This document shows, in pieces, positions 1 through 8,181 of a DNA stretch of 64,000 bases. The stretch comes from Chloroflexota bacterium (GTDB lineage Bacteria; Chloroflexota; UBA11872). Each line of letters starts with the position of its first letter. Position 1 is the stretch's first letter. The DNA is taken from positions 72,304 to 136,303 of the forward strand of contig JAPPNP010000026.1 of assembly GCA_028873795.1 (NCBI GenBank), read 5' to 3'. Both the position numbers and the translations under genes were made by a program. Below the pieces are notes generated by a model. That model did no database searches. It had not been told where the DNA came from and saw only the letters and a program-made list of their open reading frames with translations.

Positions 1-192
1 TTGCAGGTCATTGCCGCCGTGGGACTGGCTGCCGGGGGCGTGCTTTCCGGCGAGCACGGGCTCGGCCGGGTCAAGCGCGGGTTCACGACGCAGGCCATGA
101 CCCCGCCCACGCTCGACGCCATGCGCGCCGTCAAACGGGCCTTCGATCCGGATCAGCGCCTCAATCCCGGCGCCATGTGGCCGGCGGAGTAG
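1..192 (+). CDS. FAD-linked oxidase, C-terminal end (partial)
   Basis: This is the last 63 codons of a gene that begins before the window, so the TTG at base 1 is probably not the true start. The visible part carries the C-terminal signature of the GlcD/D-lactate dehydrogenase FAD-linked oxidase family: an SGEHGLG motif near residue 17, then a helix with MRAVKRAFDP and the terminal DPDQRLNPGAMW, which matches the family's DPxxxxNPGK ending. These flavoproteins oxidise 2-hydroxyacids such as glycolate or lactate. Substrate cannot be told from the fragment. The stop TAG is at 190-192. Confidence 0.85.
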   Translation: MQVIAAVGLAAGGVLSGEHGLGRVKRGFTTQAMTPPTLDAMRAVKRAFDPDQRLNPGAMWPAE

Positions 193-262
193 GCGTAGGT
201 CGCGGCAGGCGTCTGCCCGAAGCCGCCGCCGCTCCCCCCTTCTGCCTTTCGCGCCCCCTTCT

Positions 263-345
263 GTCATTCCGAGCCGCAGGCGAGGAATCTAAGGGGCAGG
301 GAGAACGCACAGCGTCCTTAGATTCCTCACTACGTTCGGAATGAC
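263..345. repeat. Palindromic interspersed repeat, family A (complete copy)
   Basis: Nested perfect inverted repeats: GTCATTCCGA at 263-272 pairs with TCGGAATGAC at 336-345, and GAGGAATCTAAG at 282-293 pairs with CTTAGATTCCTC at 317-328. A second full copy lies at 31315-31396 and half copies at 30100-30127 and 46224-46253. No gene is seen here. The 193-548 gap holds this element, a second repeat block and a terminator-like hairpin. Confidence 0.85.
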
Positions 346-362
346 ATTTCTGTCGGCGCTCG

Positions 363-466
363 GTCATTCCCGGGGAGCGGGAATCCAGCCACCGCTCAAC
401 CTCATCGCCTACGAGTAGAGCCTGCCCCGTACTCGATACGGCGGGCGGTTCGCGAACCGCCCCTAC
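363..466. repeat. Composite interspersed repeat block (families B and C)
   Basis: A family B palindrome, GTCATTCCCGGGGAGCGGGA, starts at 363. It is followed by the phrase CCTGCCCCGTACTCGATACG (421-440), found again near 53484, and a family C palindrome in which GGGCGGTTCGCGAACCGCCC occupies 443-462. Similar modules recur in most other gaps of the window. Confidence 0.75.
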
Positions 467-494
467 GTCACCTACTCGAATGTCTCCCGACGCG

Positions 495-526
495 AAGGGG
501 GCGGACCCCGCAGGGCCCGCCCCTTT
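495..526 (-). terminator. Hairpin terminator candidate downstream of amt
   Basis: An 11-bp stem with one G.U pair (498-508 with 513-523) and a 4-nt loop lies 22 bases past the amt stop, flanked by AA on one side and TTT on the other. There is no long U tract, so it may be a weak intrinsic terminator or a mRNA-stabilising hairpin. Confidence 0.5.
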
Positions 527-548
527 CCCGTCGACTGCCGATCCGCGA

Positions 549-1997
549 CTAGGTCGTCGGGCTTGGCGCCGGTTCCGGCTCGGCTTCGTCGTCGTGTGTA
601 TACGTCGACTCGCCGTGCTCCGGAAGGTCCAGTCCGCTCAATTCCTCTTCGCGCGATGCGCGCAGGCCAACCGTCCGCTTGAGGACGTTGAACAGCAGCA
701 GTCCCGTGGTCAGCGCCCAGGCGACGGCCACGACGGCCGCGATGAGCTGGGCCACGAACTGCGAGCCGTTGCCCGCAATGAACCCGCTCACGCCGCCGTA
801 GGTGCCGTCGGCGAAGATGCCCACGGCCAGCAGGCCCCACACGCCGGCGGTGCCGTGCACCGAGGAGGCGCCCACCGGGTCGTCGATCTTGAGCCGGTGC
901 TCGACGACGTGGACGCTCACCAGCATCAGCACCGCCGCGACGGCGCCGATGATCACCGCCGCCCACGGCGCCACGAAGGCGCAGGGCGCCGTGATGCCCA
1001 CCAGCCCGGCGAGGGCGCCGTTGCTGGTGCTGGCCGCGCTGATGCGGCCCGTGCGCACCAGGCCGAGGTACGCGGCTGTGACCGCGCCCGTGGCTCCGGC
1101 CAGGAAGGTGTTGGTGATGATGACCGCGATGCGCAGGTCATTGCCCGCCACCGTGCTCCCGCCGTTGAAGCCAAACCAGCCGAAGAACAGCACGAACATC
1201 CCGATCACCACGTAGACCATGTTGTGGCCCGGAATGCTGCGCACTTCGCCGTCGGGCCCGTACTTGCCCAACCGCGCGCCCACGGTGGCCGCGCCGGCCA
1301 GCGCCAGCACGCCACCGATCGTGTGCACCACGCCCGATCCGGCGAAGTCCACGGCCGCGGCGCCGACCCACGATTCGAGCTGCTCGCCGCCCAGCCAGCC
1401 GCCGCCCCACATCCAGTGACCGTAGATGGGGTAGATCAGCGCCGTGACGAGGAAGCCGTAGGCCAGGTAGGCCGTCACCTTGGTGCGTTCGGCCACCGCG
1501 CCGGCCACGATCGTGGCCGTGGTGGCGGCGAAGACCATCTGGAAGAACCAGAAGCTGGTGGTCGACACGTCGTAGGCGTCACGCACCAGGAAGAACCCGG
1601 AGAATCCGATGAAGGCGTTGCCTTCTTCCAGGCCCGGCAAACCCGAGCCGCCGAACATGAAGGCGTACCCAAACGCCCAGAACGACAGTCCGGCGGCGGC
1701 GAAGTCCAGGATGTTCTTCGTCAGGTAGTTGACGGTGTTCTTCGCGCGGATGAGACCCGCGCCAAGCAGCGCGAACCCGGCCTGCATGAAGAACACCAAC
1801 GCGCCGGAGGTCAGCGTCCACACGAAGTTGACGCCCGCGTCGTGGTCGGCCGCGATGGTGGCGTCCCCGGCGGGATCGCCGGCGGCCATGACGACGCCGC
1901 GAACAATGAAAAACGCCGCCAGCGCCATGGCAACGGCGGCGAGAATTCGGAAGGTCGCGACCCAGCGAGGCTGGCCGCGCGACCAGAGCAATGTCAT
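549..1997 (-). CDS. amt: Ammonium transporter (Amt family)
   Basis: 482-residue integral membrane channel that brings NH4+/NH3 across the cytoplasmic membrane. The N-terminus has a hydrophobic signal-type segment (about residues 12-38), then the Amt core of about 11 membrane segments. Family hallmarks seen are the GAGLIRAKNTVNYLTKN stretch, the pore histidine in YPIYGHWMWGGGW and the second pore histidine in SSVHGTAGVWG. The C-terminal cytosolic tail is short and acidic. The start ATG at 1997 has AGGAG eight to nine bases upstream. No glnB/glnK PII gene, the common Amt partner, lies beside it, so a regulator would have to be elsewhere. Confidence 0.95.
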   Translation of the reverse strand: MTLLWSRGQPRWVATFRILAAVAMALAAFFIVRGVVMAAGDPAGDATIAADHDAGVNFVWTLTSGALVFFMQAGFALLGAGLIRAKNTVNYLTKNILDFAAAGLSFWAFGYAFMFGGSGLPGLEEGNAFIGFSGFFLVRDAYDVSTTSFWFFQMVFAATTATIVAGAVAERTKVTAYLAYGFLVTALIYPIYGHWMWGGGWLGGEQLESWVGAAAVDFAGSGVVHTIGGVLALAGAATVGARLGKYGPDGEVRSIPGHNMVYVVIGMFVLFFGWFGFNGGSTVAGNDLRIAVIITNTFLAGATGAVTAAYLGLVRTGRISAASTSNGALAGLVGITAPCAFVAPWAAVIIGAVAAVLMLVSVHVVEHRLKIDDPVGASSVHGTAGVWGLLAVGIFADGTYGGVSGFIAGNGSQFVAQLIAAVVAVAWALTTGLLLFNVLKRTVGLRASREEELSGLDLPEHGESTYTHDDEAEPEPAPSPTT

Positions 1998-2260
1998 AGG
2001 GCAAACGCTCCTGTGAAAGTAAACGACGCTTCCGACCCAGCGCCGATGCTCGGGTCACAGGCCATTGCCGCGCCGACGATGGGGGAGCACCAGCCGCGGC
2101 TGCTCGTGGGGGCTCCCAAAGGATCGCGGGGGAATCGTCGTCGGCCCCGCGGCATCGTCACATGGTCAAGCCCCCCAACCGACCGGGCGCCGCCCGGCGT
2201 CGATTTCGGGCCATAGCATAACCACTTGGCGGAATCAGCGTGGCGCCCGCAAGTTTGCGG

Positions 2261-3067
2261 CTAGCCGGCGAGGTTTTCGCCCCCGTCCACGCCGATGACG
2301 TTGCCCGAAATCCAGCTCGTTTCGCGCAAAGCCATGGCCGCCACCGCCCGCGCGATGTCCTCGGTTCGCGTGAGCCGACCGCCGGGATTCTGCCGCCGGG
2401 CGTTGGCCAGCAGCTCGTCGTGGCCCGGGATCTTTCGGAGCGCGGGAGTGTCCGTCACACCGGCGCGCAGCGCGTTCACCGTGACCTGCCGCGGGGCAAG
2501 CTCCACGGCCAGCCGCCGCACATGGGCCTCCAGGACTGCCTTGGCGGCGCCAACCGCGCCGTAGCCCGGCCAAATCCGGTCGGAGCCGGCGCTGGTCATC
2601 GCCAGAATGCGCGAGCCGTCGCCCAGCAGGTCCCGCGCCACCAGGTCCTGGGTCCAATACACCAGGGAATTCGCCATCACGTCGAGCGTCATTTCCAGCT
2701 GCCGCTGCGACATGCCGGGGTCGCCGTCCTCGCCGATAAAGGGCCGCAGCGTGCCGAAAGCCAGCGAGTGCAGCACCACGCGCACCGGCGGCTGATGTCC
2801 CGACAGCTCGGGCGCGACCTCGTCGAGCACCCGCGCGCGCGCCTCGGCGTCCGCCGCGTTGACGTTGAAGAACCTGGCCTGGCTGCCGGCGGCCTCGATG
2901 TCGTCGCGCACGGCATCGGCCAGATGCTGCGTGTTGCGGCGATCGAGATGCACGCCCACCACGTTCATGCCGCACCGCCCCAGGTGGCGGGCCGTCGTAG
3001 CGCCGAATCCGCTGGACGCTCCCAGGATGAGAGCCCAACCCTCCAGCCGTAGGGCTTCGGTGGCCAT
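2261..3067 (-). CDS. SDR-type enoyl-[ACP] reductase, FabI/FabL-like
   Basis: 268-residue short-chain dehydrogenase/reductase. The nucleotide-binding motif is GASSGFGATTARHLG (residues 16-30). The catalytic pair is Tyr169 and Lys176, spaced Tyr-x6-Lys (YGAVGAAK), which is the enoyl-ACP reductase spacing rather than the usual Tyr-x3-Lys of other SDRs. The LHSLAFG segment near residue 100 matches the FabI/FabL conserved LHSIAFA region, and AVELAPRQVTVNALRAG fits FabL of Bacillus. The likely role is the last reduction of fatty-acid elongation using NAD(P)H. Start chosen at the ATG at 3067, where homology begins; the frame is open upstream only through repeat DNA. FabL-like SDRs can also act on other substrates, so exact function is inferred. 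Confidence 0.75.
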   Translation of the reverse strand: MATEALRLEGWALILGASSGFGATTARHLGRCGMNVVGVHLDRRNTQHLADAVRDDIEAAGSQARFFNVNAADAEARARVLDEVAPELSGHQPPVRVVLHSLAFGTLRPFIGEDGDPGMSQRQLEMTLDVMANSLVYWTQDLVARDLLGDGSRILAMTSAGSDRIWPGYGAVGAAKAVLEAHVRRLAVELAPRQVTVNALRAGVTDTPALRKIPGHDELLANARRQNPGGRLTRTEDIARAVAAMALRETSWISGNVIGVDGGENLAG

Positions 3068-3200
3068 GTGCGCTCCGCGAATCTCGCTGTGCTGCCCGCC
3101 GCATCGTAGCGCGGTTGACGCGCCGCGGGTCGGCCCCAATTCGACAACTGGTGAAATCGCTCCATGTCCCCGGGGGTAGTTCGATGCACCTGCGGCGGCC

Positions 3201-3437
3201 CGGTCCCCTCTCCCTTGATGAGACCTTCGCAGAGTCCGGTCGGATAACGGATGAAGGTAGGAATCCCACCAGCCGCCAGATTCAATGAAGGGTGGATTCC
3301 CGCCTTCGCGGGAATGACGAAGGGTTACGCAAGAGTCTTTCGATGGGAGCGGCGAGTTCCAATGCCGCCGCGGCAGTCCGGTCCCCGCTCGCCAGTCCGG
3401 TCCCCTCTCCCAGAGGGAGAGGGTTAGGGTGAGGGGA
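3201..3437. repeat. Intergenic repeat cluster (families D and B)
   Basis: The 3068-3510 gap has no gene. It holds a family D phrase (CCCCTCTCCCTTGATGAG, from 3205), a family B palindrome (GGATTCCCGCCTTCGCGGGA from 3294), and a second D element at about 3400-3437 in which CCCTCTCC and GGAGAGGG form a hairpin followed by TTAGGGTGAGGGG. The upstream region of the Gfo/Idh-like gene therefore consists largely of repeats. Confidence 0.7.
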
Positions 3438-3510
3438 ATCCCCGCGGCAGATTCCACCCGACCCACGGCAAGGGAAGCCCATTGGCCCACGATCCGGAGA
3501 CTCAATAGCC

Positions 3511-4425
3511 ATGGAACGGCCCGTGCGCGTGGCCGTGGTGGGTGAAGGCCCCGCGGCGCGACGCTTTGCCGTCGCTGCGGCGAGCGTGGCCGATGTGGAC
3601 CTCGTCCCGGTCGGGGATGCCCAGGCGCTCATCCTGGCCGACGCGGCGGCCCTAGCCGAGCCGGCCGCGTCCGCCATCGCGTCCGCCGGCGTCCCCACGC
3701 TCATCGATCCCGGCGTGCTTGTGTCGCTCGGCGCCACGCCGGAGTCGCGGGCGGCGCTGCGCGACCTGCGGACGCCGGCGATCACCGCGCTGCCGTGGCG
3801 CCACTCCCCCGCCGTGAGGCTCGCGCGCCGGCTCCTCGAAGCCCCCAAATTCATTCACGCGCAGGTCGCCCTGCAGGGCGACGACTCGTTGCCCGTGGCG
3901 GCCCTGCACACGCTCGATATCCTGACGCACCTGATGGGCCGATCGCCAAGCCGTGTCTACGCGGAATCCGCGCCTGGGGAATCGAATGACCCTGCGTCGC
4001 AGTCGTCGCTCGCGGGCACGCTGGAGTTCGGCGCGGGAGGCTGCGCGGCCGTTGCCGTGAGCCGCTTGGGAGGCGCCACCGACCGGCTCACCGCCGTCGT
4101 GCAGCTGACCGACGGCCGGAAGAGCGTGACGCTCTCCGAGGGCTTCACCACGGCCACGCTCGCCGGCTTCGACGACGCCGATACCGACGCGCGGGCCGAC
4201 GACTTCGCACTCCGGGCGGTGGGGCGTTCGCACGTGGTGACGGTGGATTGGCGCCCCATCGACGGCCTGGCGGAGGCAATACGCAACCTGGTCCAGACGG
4301 TTCGCGCCGGCCAGGCGCCTCGCGACATGGTCGATTTACCCAGCGCATTGCGCAGCGCGGCGCTCGTGCGCGCCGCGCTCGCCGCCGCGGGCAGCGGACG
4401 GCCGCGCCGGCTGGTTGCGCGGTAG
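3511..4425 (+). CDS. Gfo/Idh/MocA-like oxidoreductase-related protein
   Basis: 304 residues. The N-terminus (VRVAVVGEGPAARRFAVAAA) resembles a Rossmann beta-alpha-beta unit, though the glycine motif is atypical. The middle part has HTLDILTHLMGRSPSRVYA, close to the Gfo/Idh/MocA C-domain stretch H..D...W..G..p..V.A. The EKP motif expected near residue 95 is not evident, so catalysis is doubtful. It is followed directly by nadD, whose GTG start at 4433 lies seven bases past this stop, suggesting co-transcription. Substrate unknown. The call rests on motif resemblance only. Confidence 0.6.
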   Translation: MERPVRVAVVGEGPAARRFAVAAASVADVDLVPVGDAQALILADAAALAEPAASAIASAGVPTLIDPGVLVSLGATPESRAALRDLRTPAITALPWRHSPAVRLARRLLEAPKFIHAQVALQGDDSLPVAALHTLDILTHLMGRSPSRVYAESAPGESNDPASQSSLAGTLEFGAGGCAAVAVSRLGGATDRLTAVVQLTDGRKSVTLSEGFTTATLAGFDDADTDARADDFALRAVGRSHVVTVDWRPIDGLAEAIRNLVQTVRAGQAPRDMVDLPSALRSAALVRAALAAAGSGRPRRLVAR

Positions 4426-4432
4426 CGGACCC

Positions 4433-5053
4433 GTGCGCATCGGACTGCTCGGCGGCACCTTCGATCCGGTGCACTGCGGGCATCTGGCCGTGGCGCGGCA
4501 GGTCAGGGACGTATGCGGGCTCGACGGCGTCTGGCTCATTCCCGCCGCCCGCTCGCCGTTTCGCGGAGCGCCGCACGCGTCGGCCGCGCACCGCGTGACC
4601 ATGTGCCGCCTGGCGGTGGCGGAGCGGCCCTGGCTGGAGGTTCACGACCTCGAACTCGAACGCCCCGCGCCCTCCTACACCATCGACACGCTGCGTGCGC
4701 TCACCAAGGCCCATCCCAACGCGGACTTTGCGCTCATCGTCGGGACCGACGCGCTGGAGGCGATGGCGGCATGGCGCGATACGGCGGCCATCTTCGCAAT
4801 CTGCGAGGTGGTAGCCGTGGCTCGGCCCGGCTTTGCCGCGGCGATTCCCGACGACCTGGCGCGCGAGCATCCGGAGGCGGCGACGCGGGTTCGCATCCTC
4901 CGCGACGTGGCCAGCGAGATCGCGGCCTCGGAGGTGCGGCGGCGCGTGGCGGCGGGGGACTCGCTGGCGAGACTGGTGCCCGACACGGTGGCCGCCTACA
5001 TCCGACGCCACGGTCTCTATGGGCGGCGGGACGCCGCCGAGGGTCGGATATAA
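4433..5053 (+). CDS. nadD: Nicotinate-nucleotide adenylyltransferase
   Basis: 206-residue enzyme that converts nicotinate mononucleotide and ATP to deamido-NAD in NAD biosynthesis. The nucleotidyltransferase signature GGTFDPVHCGHL sits at the N-terminus. The C-terminus has IAASEVRRRVAAG and PDTVAAYIRRHGLY, the NadD-type equivalents of the ISSTxIR motif. The GTG start at 4433 is preferred because VRIGLLGGTFDP begins there; a TTG at 4415 would overlap the preceding gene. The TAA stop lies inside a TATAAT hexamer (5049-5054), which might be a -10 element for rsfS, but no -35 match is seen. nadD followed by rsfS is a common bacterial arrangement. Confidence 0.93.
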   Translation: MRIGLLGGTFDPVHCGHLAVARQVRDVCGLDGVWLIPAARSPFRGAPHASAAHRVTMCRLAVAERPWLEVHDLELERPAPSYTIDTLRALTKAHPNADFALIVGTDALEAMAAWRDTAAIFAICEVVAVARPGFAAAIPDDLAREHPEAATRVRILRDVASEIAASEVRRRVAAGDSLARLVPDTVAAYIRRHGLYGRRDAAEGRI

Positions 5054-5124
5054 TCGCGGCACCTCATGATGCCTGAGCACAGCGCACGCTGATCCCACTC
5101 GAGCGGGCGCGCCGTGTAGTTGAG

Positions 5125-5433
5125 GTGTTGGCGGAAAGGGGCGCCACGGATGTTGCCCTCCTGGACTTGCGCGGCCTCACGATCATTGCGGACTACTTCG
5201 TCGTCTGCACCGCCGGAAGCACCGTCCAGATGCGCGCCATCCGCGACGCGCTCGACCGCGAACCGGTTCCTCCAGCGGCGTCGCACCCGAAATTCGAGGG
5301 CGAAGTGACGGACGGGTGGCTGTTGGCCGACTTTGGCGGCGTGGTCGTGCACGTCTTCGCACCCGATGCGCGGGCCTACTATCGGCTGGATGAGCTGTGG
5401 AGCGACGCCCCCGTCGTGGCGCGCTTTCAGTAG
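5125..5433 (+). CDS. rsfS: Ribosomal silencing factor RsfS (Iojap/DUF143)
   Basis: About 102 residues from the GTG at 5125. RsfS binds ribosomal protein uL14 and blocks subunit joining in slow growth. The motif LLDLRGLTIIADYFVVCTAG and the C-terminal VVVHVFAPDARAYYRLDELW are diagnostic. The start is a problem: the same frame is open back to 5077, and the residues LIPLERARRVVEV just upstream look like the family's first helix. The only upstream initiator-like codon is CTG at 5089. Either the gene starts at CTG 5089, or the annotated protein is N-terminally short, or there is a frameshift near 5076-5090. It follows nadD by about 70 bases. Confidence 0.85.
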   Translation: MLAERGATDVALLDLRGLTIIADYFVVCTAGSTVQMRAIRDALDREPVPPAASHPKFEGEVTDGWLLADFGGVVVHVFAPDARAYYRLDELWSDAPVVARFQ

Positions 5434-5447
5434 GCGCGGGAGGACGC

Positions 5448-5621
5448 ATGTCGCGAGGATTCGGCACCGGACTCGGCATGGGGCTGGTAGTCGGTGGCGC
5501 CCTGGGCGTGACCGCGTCGGTCCTGGCGTTCGCCGCGCGCCATCAATCGGTACGCCGCGCGCTGGCGCGCTGGCTCCTGCGCCGCGAGCCCAAGGTCGAA
5601 TTCGAGATCTTGCAGCAGTAG
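5448..5621 (+). CDS. Small single-pass membrane protein
   Basis: 57-residue protein with a Gly/Ala-rich hydrophobic segment (about residues 6-28: GLGMGLVVGGALGVTASVLAF) and a basic tail ending in EFEILQQ. The ATG at 5448 has GGGAGG six bases upstream, a good ribosome binding site, and it lies 14 bases after rsfS, so it is probably translated from the same mRNA. No known family recognised. It could be an assembly factor or simply a small conserved protein. Confidence 0.6.
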   Translation: MSRGFGTGLGMGLVVGGALGVTASVLAFAARHQSVRRALARWLLRREPKVEFEILQQ

Positions 5622-5683
5622 CGCCGTTTCCGTTCGTGGTGAGATGCAGGCGGGTTCGAGATTCGTCCCTATCAACCAACCTG

Positions 5684-5746
5684 TTCGTGGTGAGCTTGTC
5701 GAACCACGCACGACGCCCTTCGACTTCGCTCAGGGCGAACGGAGGG
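5684..5746. repeat. Interspersed repeat, family E
   Basis: CGTGGTGAGCTTGTCGAACC at 5686, completed by ACG, has CGTGGT/ACCACG ends. It is followed by a second palindromic phrase, CCCTTCGACTTCGCTCAGGG at 5716-5735. The first phrase recurs inverted at about 30292-30315. It sits between two convergent genes. Confidence 0.7.
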
Positions 5747-5777
5747 GGACGCTCACGGCGATCGGCCGCGCCGGCCG

Positions 5778-8105
5778 TTAGCCGCCGGCCAGCGCGACGA
5801 CCGTAACGCCGGCGCCGCCCGCGGTGGGTTCCGCGTCGGATAGATCCACCACGCTCGGATGCTCACCCACGTGGCCGCGAATCGCGCGGCGCAGCGTTCC
5901 CGTGCCCACGCCGTGGACCACCCGCAGGGCGGGCGCTCCCTCGAGCAAGGCGGCGTCCAGGGCCAGGTCCACTTGTTCCAAGGCATCGACCACGCGCTCG
6001 CCCCGAACGTGGACCTCGGCCGGGACCGGCGTCCCGCGCCGGCGCGCCCGCGGCCGGGGCCTCGGCTCCGGCGCCAGCACCTCTTGCACGTGGGCCCGCG
6101 GCACGCGCGCTCGCACGTTGCCGGCGCCGATTACGGCATCGGCCTCGCCCACGGAAACCACCACCGCTTCGCGGCTGTAGCCCTCCACCCGCACGCGGTC
6201 GCCTTCCTGAATCTCGAGCAGGGGCGCGGTGCGCGGCACGTCGGCCGCGGGACTCGCGGCGTCGAGCTTCTCTTCGAGATTCCGCATTCGCCGTCGCGCG
6301 GCGTCGGTCGAGGCGCCGGGCGACCGACGCGCCGCCTGCTCGGCCTGCCGCAGGGCGGCTCGGGTCTGCCGCAAGAGCGCGCGGGCCTCGCGCCGGGCGT
6401 CGCCGACCACGCGTTCGCGTTCGGCGTCGATGCCCGCCAGTCGCTCGTCGAGGTCGTGCCGCGCCGAGGCCAGGCGTTCGGCCTCGTCGGCGACGCCGGC
6501 TCGGGCCTCGGCCAGCTCGCGGCGATCGCGCTGCAGCGCCCCAATCAGACTTTCGACGTCGCGGAACTCCGCCGCCAGCATGGCCCGCGCCGCCTCGACG
6601 ATCTCCGCGTCGAGTCCTAAACCCGTGGCGATGTCGAAGGCGTTGCTGCGGCCGGGGACATCCATCAGCAACCGGTAGGTCGGACGCAGGGTGGCGGAAT
6701 CGAACTCCATGCTGGCGTTGCGGGCGCGTGGATGCCGATGCGCGAAGAGCTTGAGCTCCGGATGATGCGTGGTCACCACCGCCACGGCGCCGGCGTCGAG
6801 CAGGCGCTCCAGGATGGCCTGACCCAGCGCCGCGCCCTCGGTGGGGTCGGTGCCGGCGCCTAGCTCGTCGGTCAGCACCAACGCGCGCGGTCCCGCGGCC
6901 TTCACCATCGCGACCAGGTTGCGCATGTGCGAGGCGAAGGTGCTCAGGCTTTGCTCGATGCTCTGCTCGTCGCCGATATCCGCCAACACGGGGTCATAGA
7001 CCGCCAGCCGGGCGCTTGCCGCAGGCACGTGCAGGCCGCAGGCCGCCATCAGGTGCAGCAGCCCCACGGTCTTAAGCGCCACCGTCTTGCCACCGGTGTT
7101 CGGACCGGTGATCACGATCGCCTGCGACCCGCCGGCCGGGATTTCGATATCGGTCGGCACGACGTCGCCCTCCAGCAGGGGATGCCGCGCTTGCTTGAGC
7201 TGGAATCCCGCGTCCGGCGCGATGCTCGGCTCCACGGCCTCCTGCGCATCCGCGTAGCGGGCCAGCGCCAGCAGGCCGTCGAGCACGCCCAGGCCGTTGA
7301 CGCCCGCCACGATGTCGTCGCGCAGGTCGCCGACCGCGACGCTCAGCGCCCGCAGAATCCGGTCGATCTCGTGCCGCTCGGCAGCCTCCAACTCCCGCAC
7401 GCGGTTGTTGGCCGGCACCGCGGCCAGCGGCTCCATGTACACCGTGGCCCCGCTGGCGGAGGTGTCGTGCACGATGCCGGGAAAGCTCCCCTGGTGCTCC
7501 TGCTTCACCGGCACCACCTGCCGTCCCGCGCGCTCGGTGATCAGGGCCTCCTGCAGCACGCCGCGCGCGGCGGGCGACCGGAGCTGCTGCTGCATGATCG
7601 TGTGCACCGCCGCCGTGGCCTGCCGCAACTGACGGCGCAGCGATTGCAGCTCGGGGGAAGCCGTGTCGGCGACCCGGCCCTGCTCGTCGAACGTCGCGTC
7701 GATGCGCGAGCCGAGGTCGGGGTGGTCCGCGAGCGGCGCCACGATGCGCCAAAGCGCCGGTGCGTCCGCGCGGTGGGTATCGACGGTGCGGCGGGTCAGT
7801 CGCACCGCGCGTAGCTGCGCGGCCACGGCCTGGAGGTCCGTGGGACTCAGGCGTGATCCGCGCGCCGCGGCATCGGCCGCCGCGCGCACGTCCTGCGCCC
7901 CACCGACGCTGAATCCCGGCGCCTCACCCAGCAGCCAGCGCGCCTGCGCCGTCGCCGTCAGCCGGGCGCGCGCCTCGGCATGGCCGGAGGTCGGCCGCAG
8001 CGCGCGGACATGCGCCCGACCGGGATCGAATCCGGCGTAGGCGCTCGCCTGCGCCAGGATTTCGGGCAGCTCAAGACGGTCGGCGGACAGGTCGGACGCA
8101 AGCAT
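5778..8105 (-). CDS. mutS2: Endonuclease MutS2
   Basis: 775 residues, usual MutS2 length. An N-terminal clamp/core region precedes the ABC-type ATPase with Walker A GPNTGGKTVALKT (about residues 332-344), Walker B ALVLTDELGAGTDPTEG and the MutS-family VVTTHHPELK. A coiled coil rich in Arg/Glu/Ala (about residues 510-610) follows, then a C-terminal Smr nuclease domain with HGVGTGTLRRAIRGH. MutS2 lacks the mismatch-recognition domain; it suppresses homologous recombination and/or splits collided ribosomes in other bacteria. The ATG at 8105 is the only plausible start. It stands alone, with a repeat block downstream. Confidence 0.95.
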   Translation of the reverse strand: MLASDLSADRLELPEILAQASAYAGFDPGRAHVRALRPTSGHAEARARLTATAQARWLLGEAPGFSVGGAQDVRAAADAAARGSRLSPTDLQAVAAQLRAVRLTRRTVDTHRADAPALWRIVAPLADHPDLGSRIDATFDEQGRVADTASPELQSLRRQLRQATAAVHTIMQQQLRSPAARGVLQEALITERAGRQVVPVKQEHQGSFPGIVHDTSASGATVYMEPLAAVPANNRVRELEAAERHEIDRILRALSVAVGDLRDDIVAGVNGLGVLDGLLALARYADAQEAVEPSIAPDAGFQLKQARHPLLEGDVVPTDIEIPAGGSQAIVITGPNTGGKTVALKTVGLLHLMAACGLHVPAASARLAVYDPVLADIGDEQSIEQSLSTFASHMRNLVAMVKAAGPRALVLTDELGAGTDPTEGAALGQAILERLLDAGAVAVVTTHHPELKLFAHRHPRARNASMEFDSATLRPTYRLLMDVPGRSNAFDIATGLGLDAEIVEAARAMLAAEFRDVESLIGALQRDRRELAEARAGVADEAERLASARHDLDERLAGIDAERERVVGDARREARALLRQTRAALRQAEQAARRSPGASTDAARRRMRNLEEKLDAASPAADVPRTAPLLEIQEGDRVRVEGYSREAVVVSVGEADAVIGAGNVRARVPRAHVQEVLAPEPRPRPRARRRGTPVPAEVHVRGERVVDALEQVDLALDAALLEGAPALRVVHGVGTGTLRRAIRGHVGEHPSVVDLSDAEPTAGGAGVTVVALAGG

Positions 8106-8181
8106 GGATGCAGGCGGCGTCCCCGCGCGAGAACGGGGCAGCCGGTAAGGCGGACGAGCTTACGTCAGGGTAGCGCCTGCC

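Noticed and set aside
263-345. CRISPR or tRNA-like element in the intergenic palindromes
   Set aside because: No regular spacer-repeat pattern and no cloverleaf; copies are single, scattered and palindromic.
480-2216. Long open frame on the plus strand over amt
   Set aside because: It is an out-of-frame mirror of a strongly conserved transporter; its translation is Arg/Ala/His-rich without domain features.
5049-5054. TATAAT as the rsfS promoter
   Set aside because: It overlaps the nadD stop and has no -35 partner at 16-18 bases; kept only as a note.
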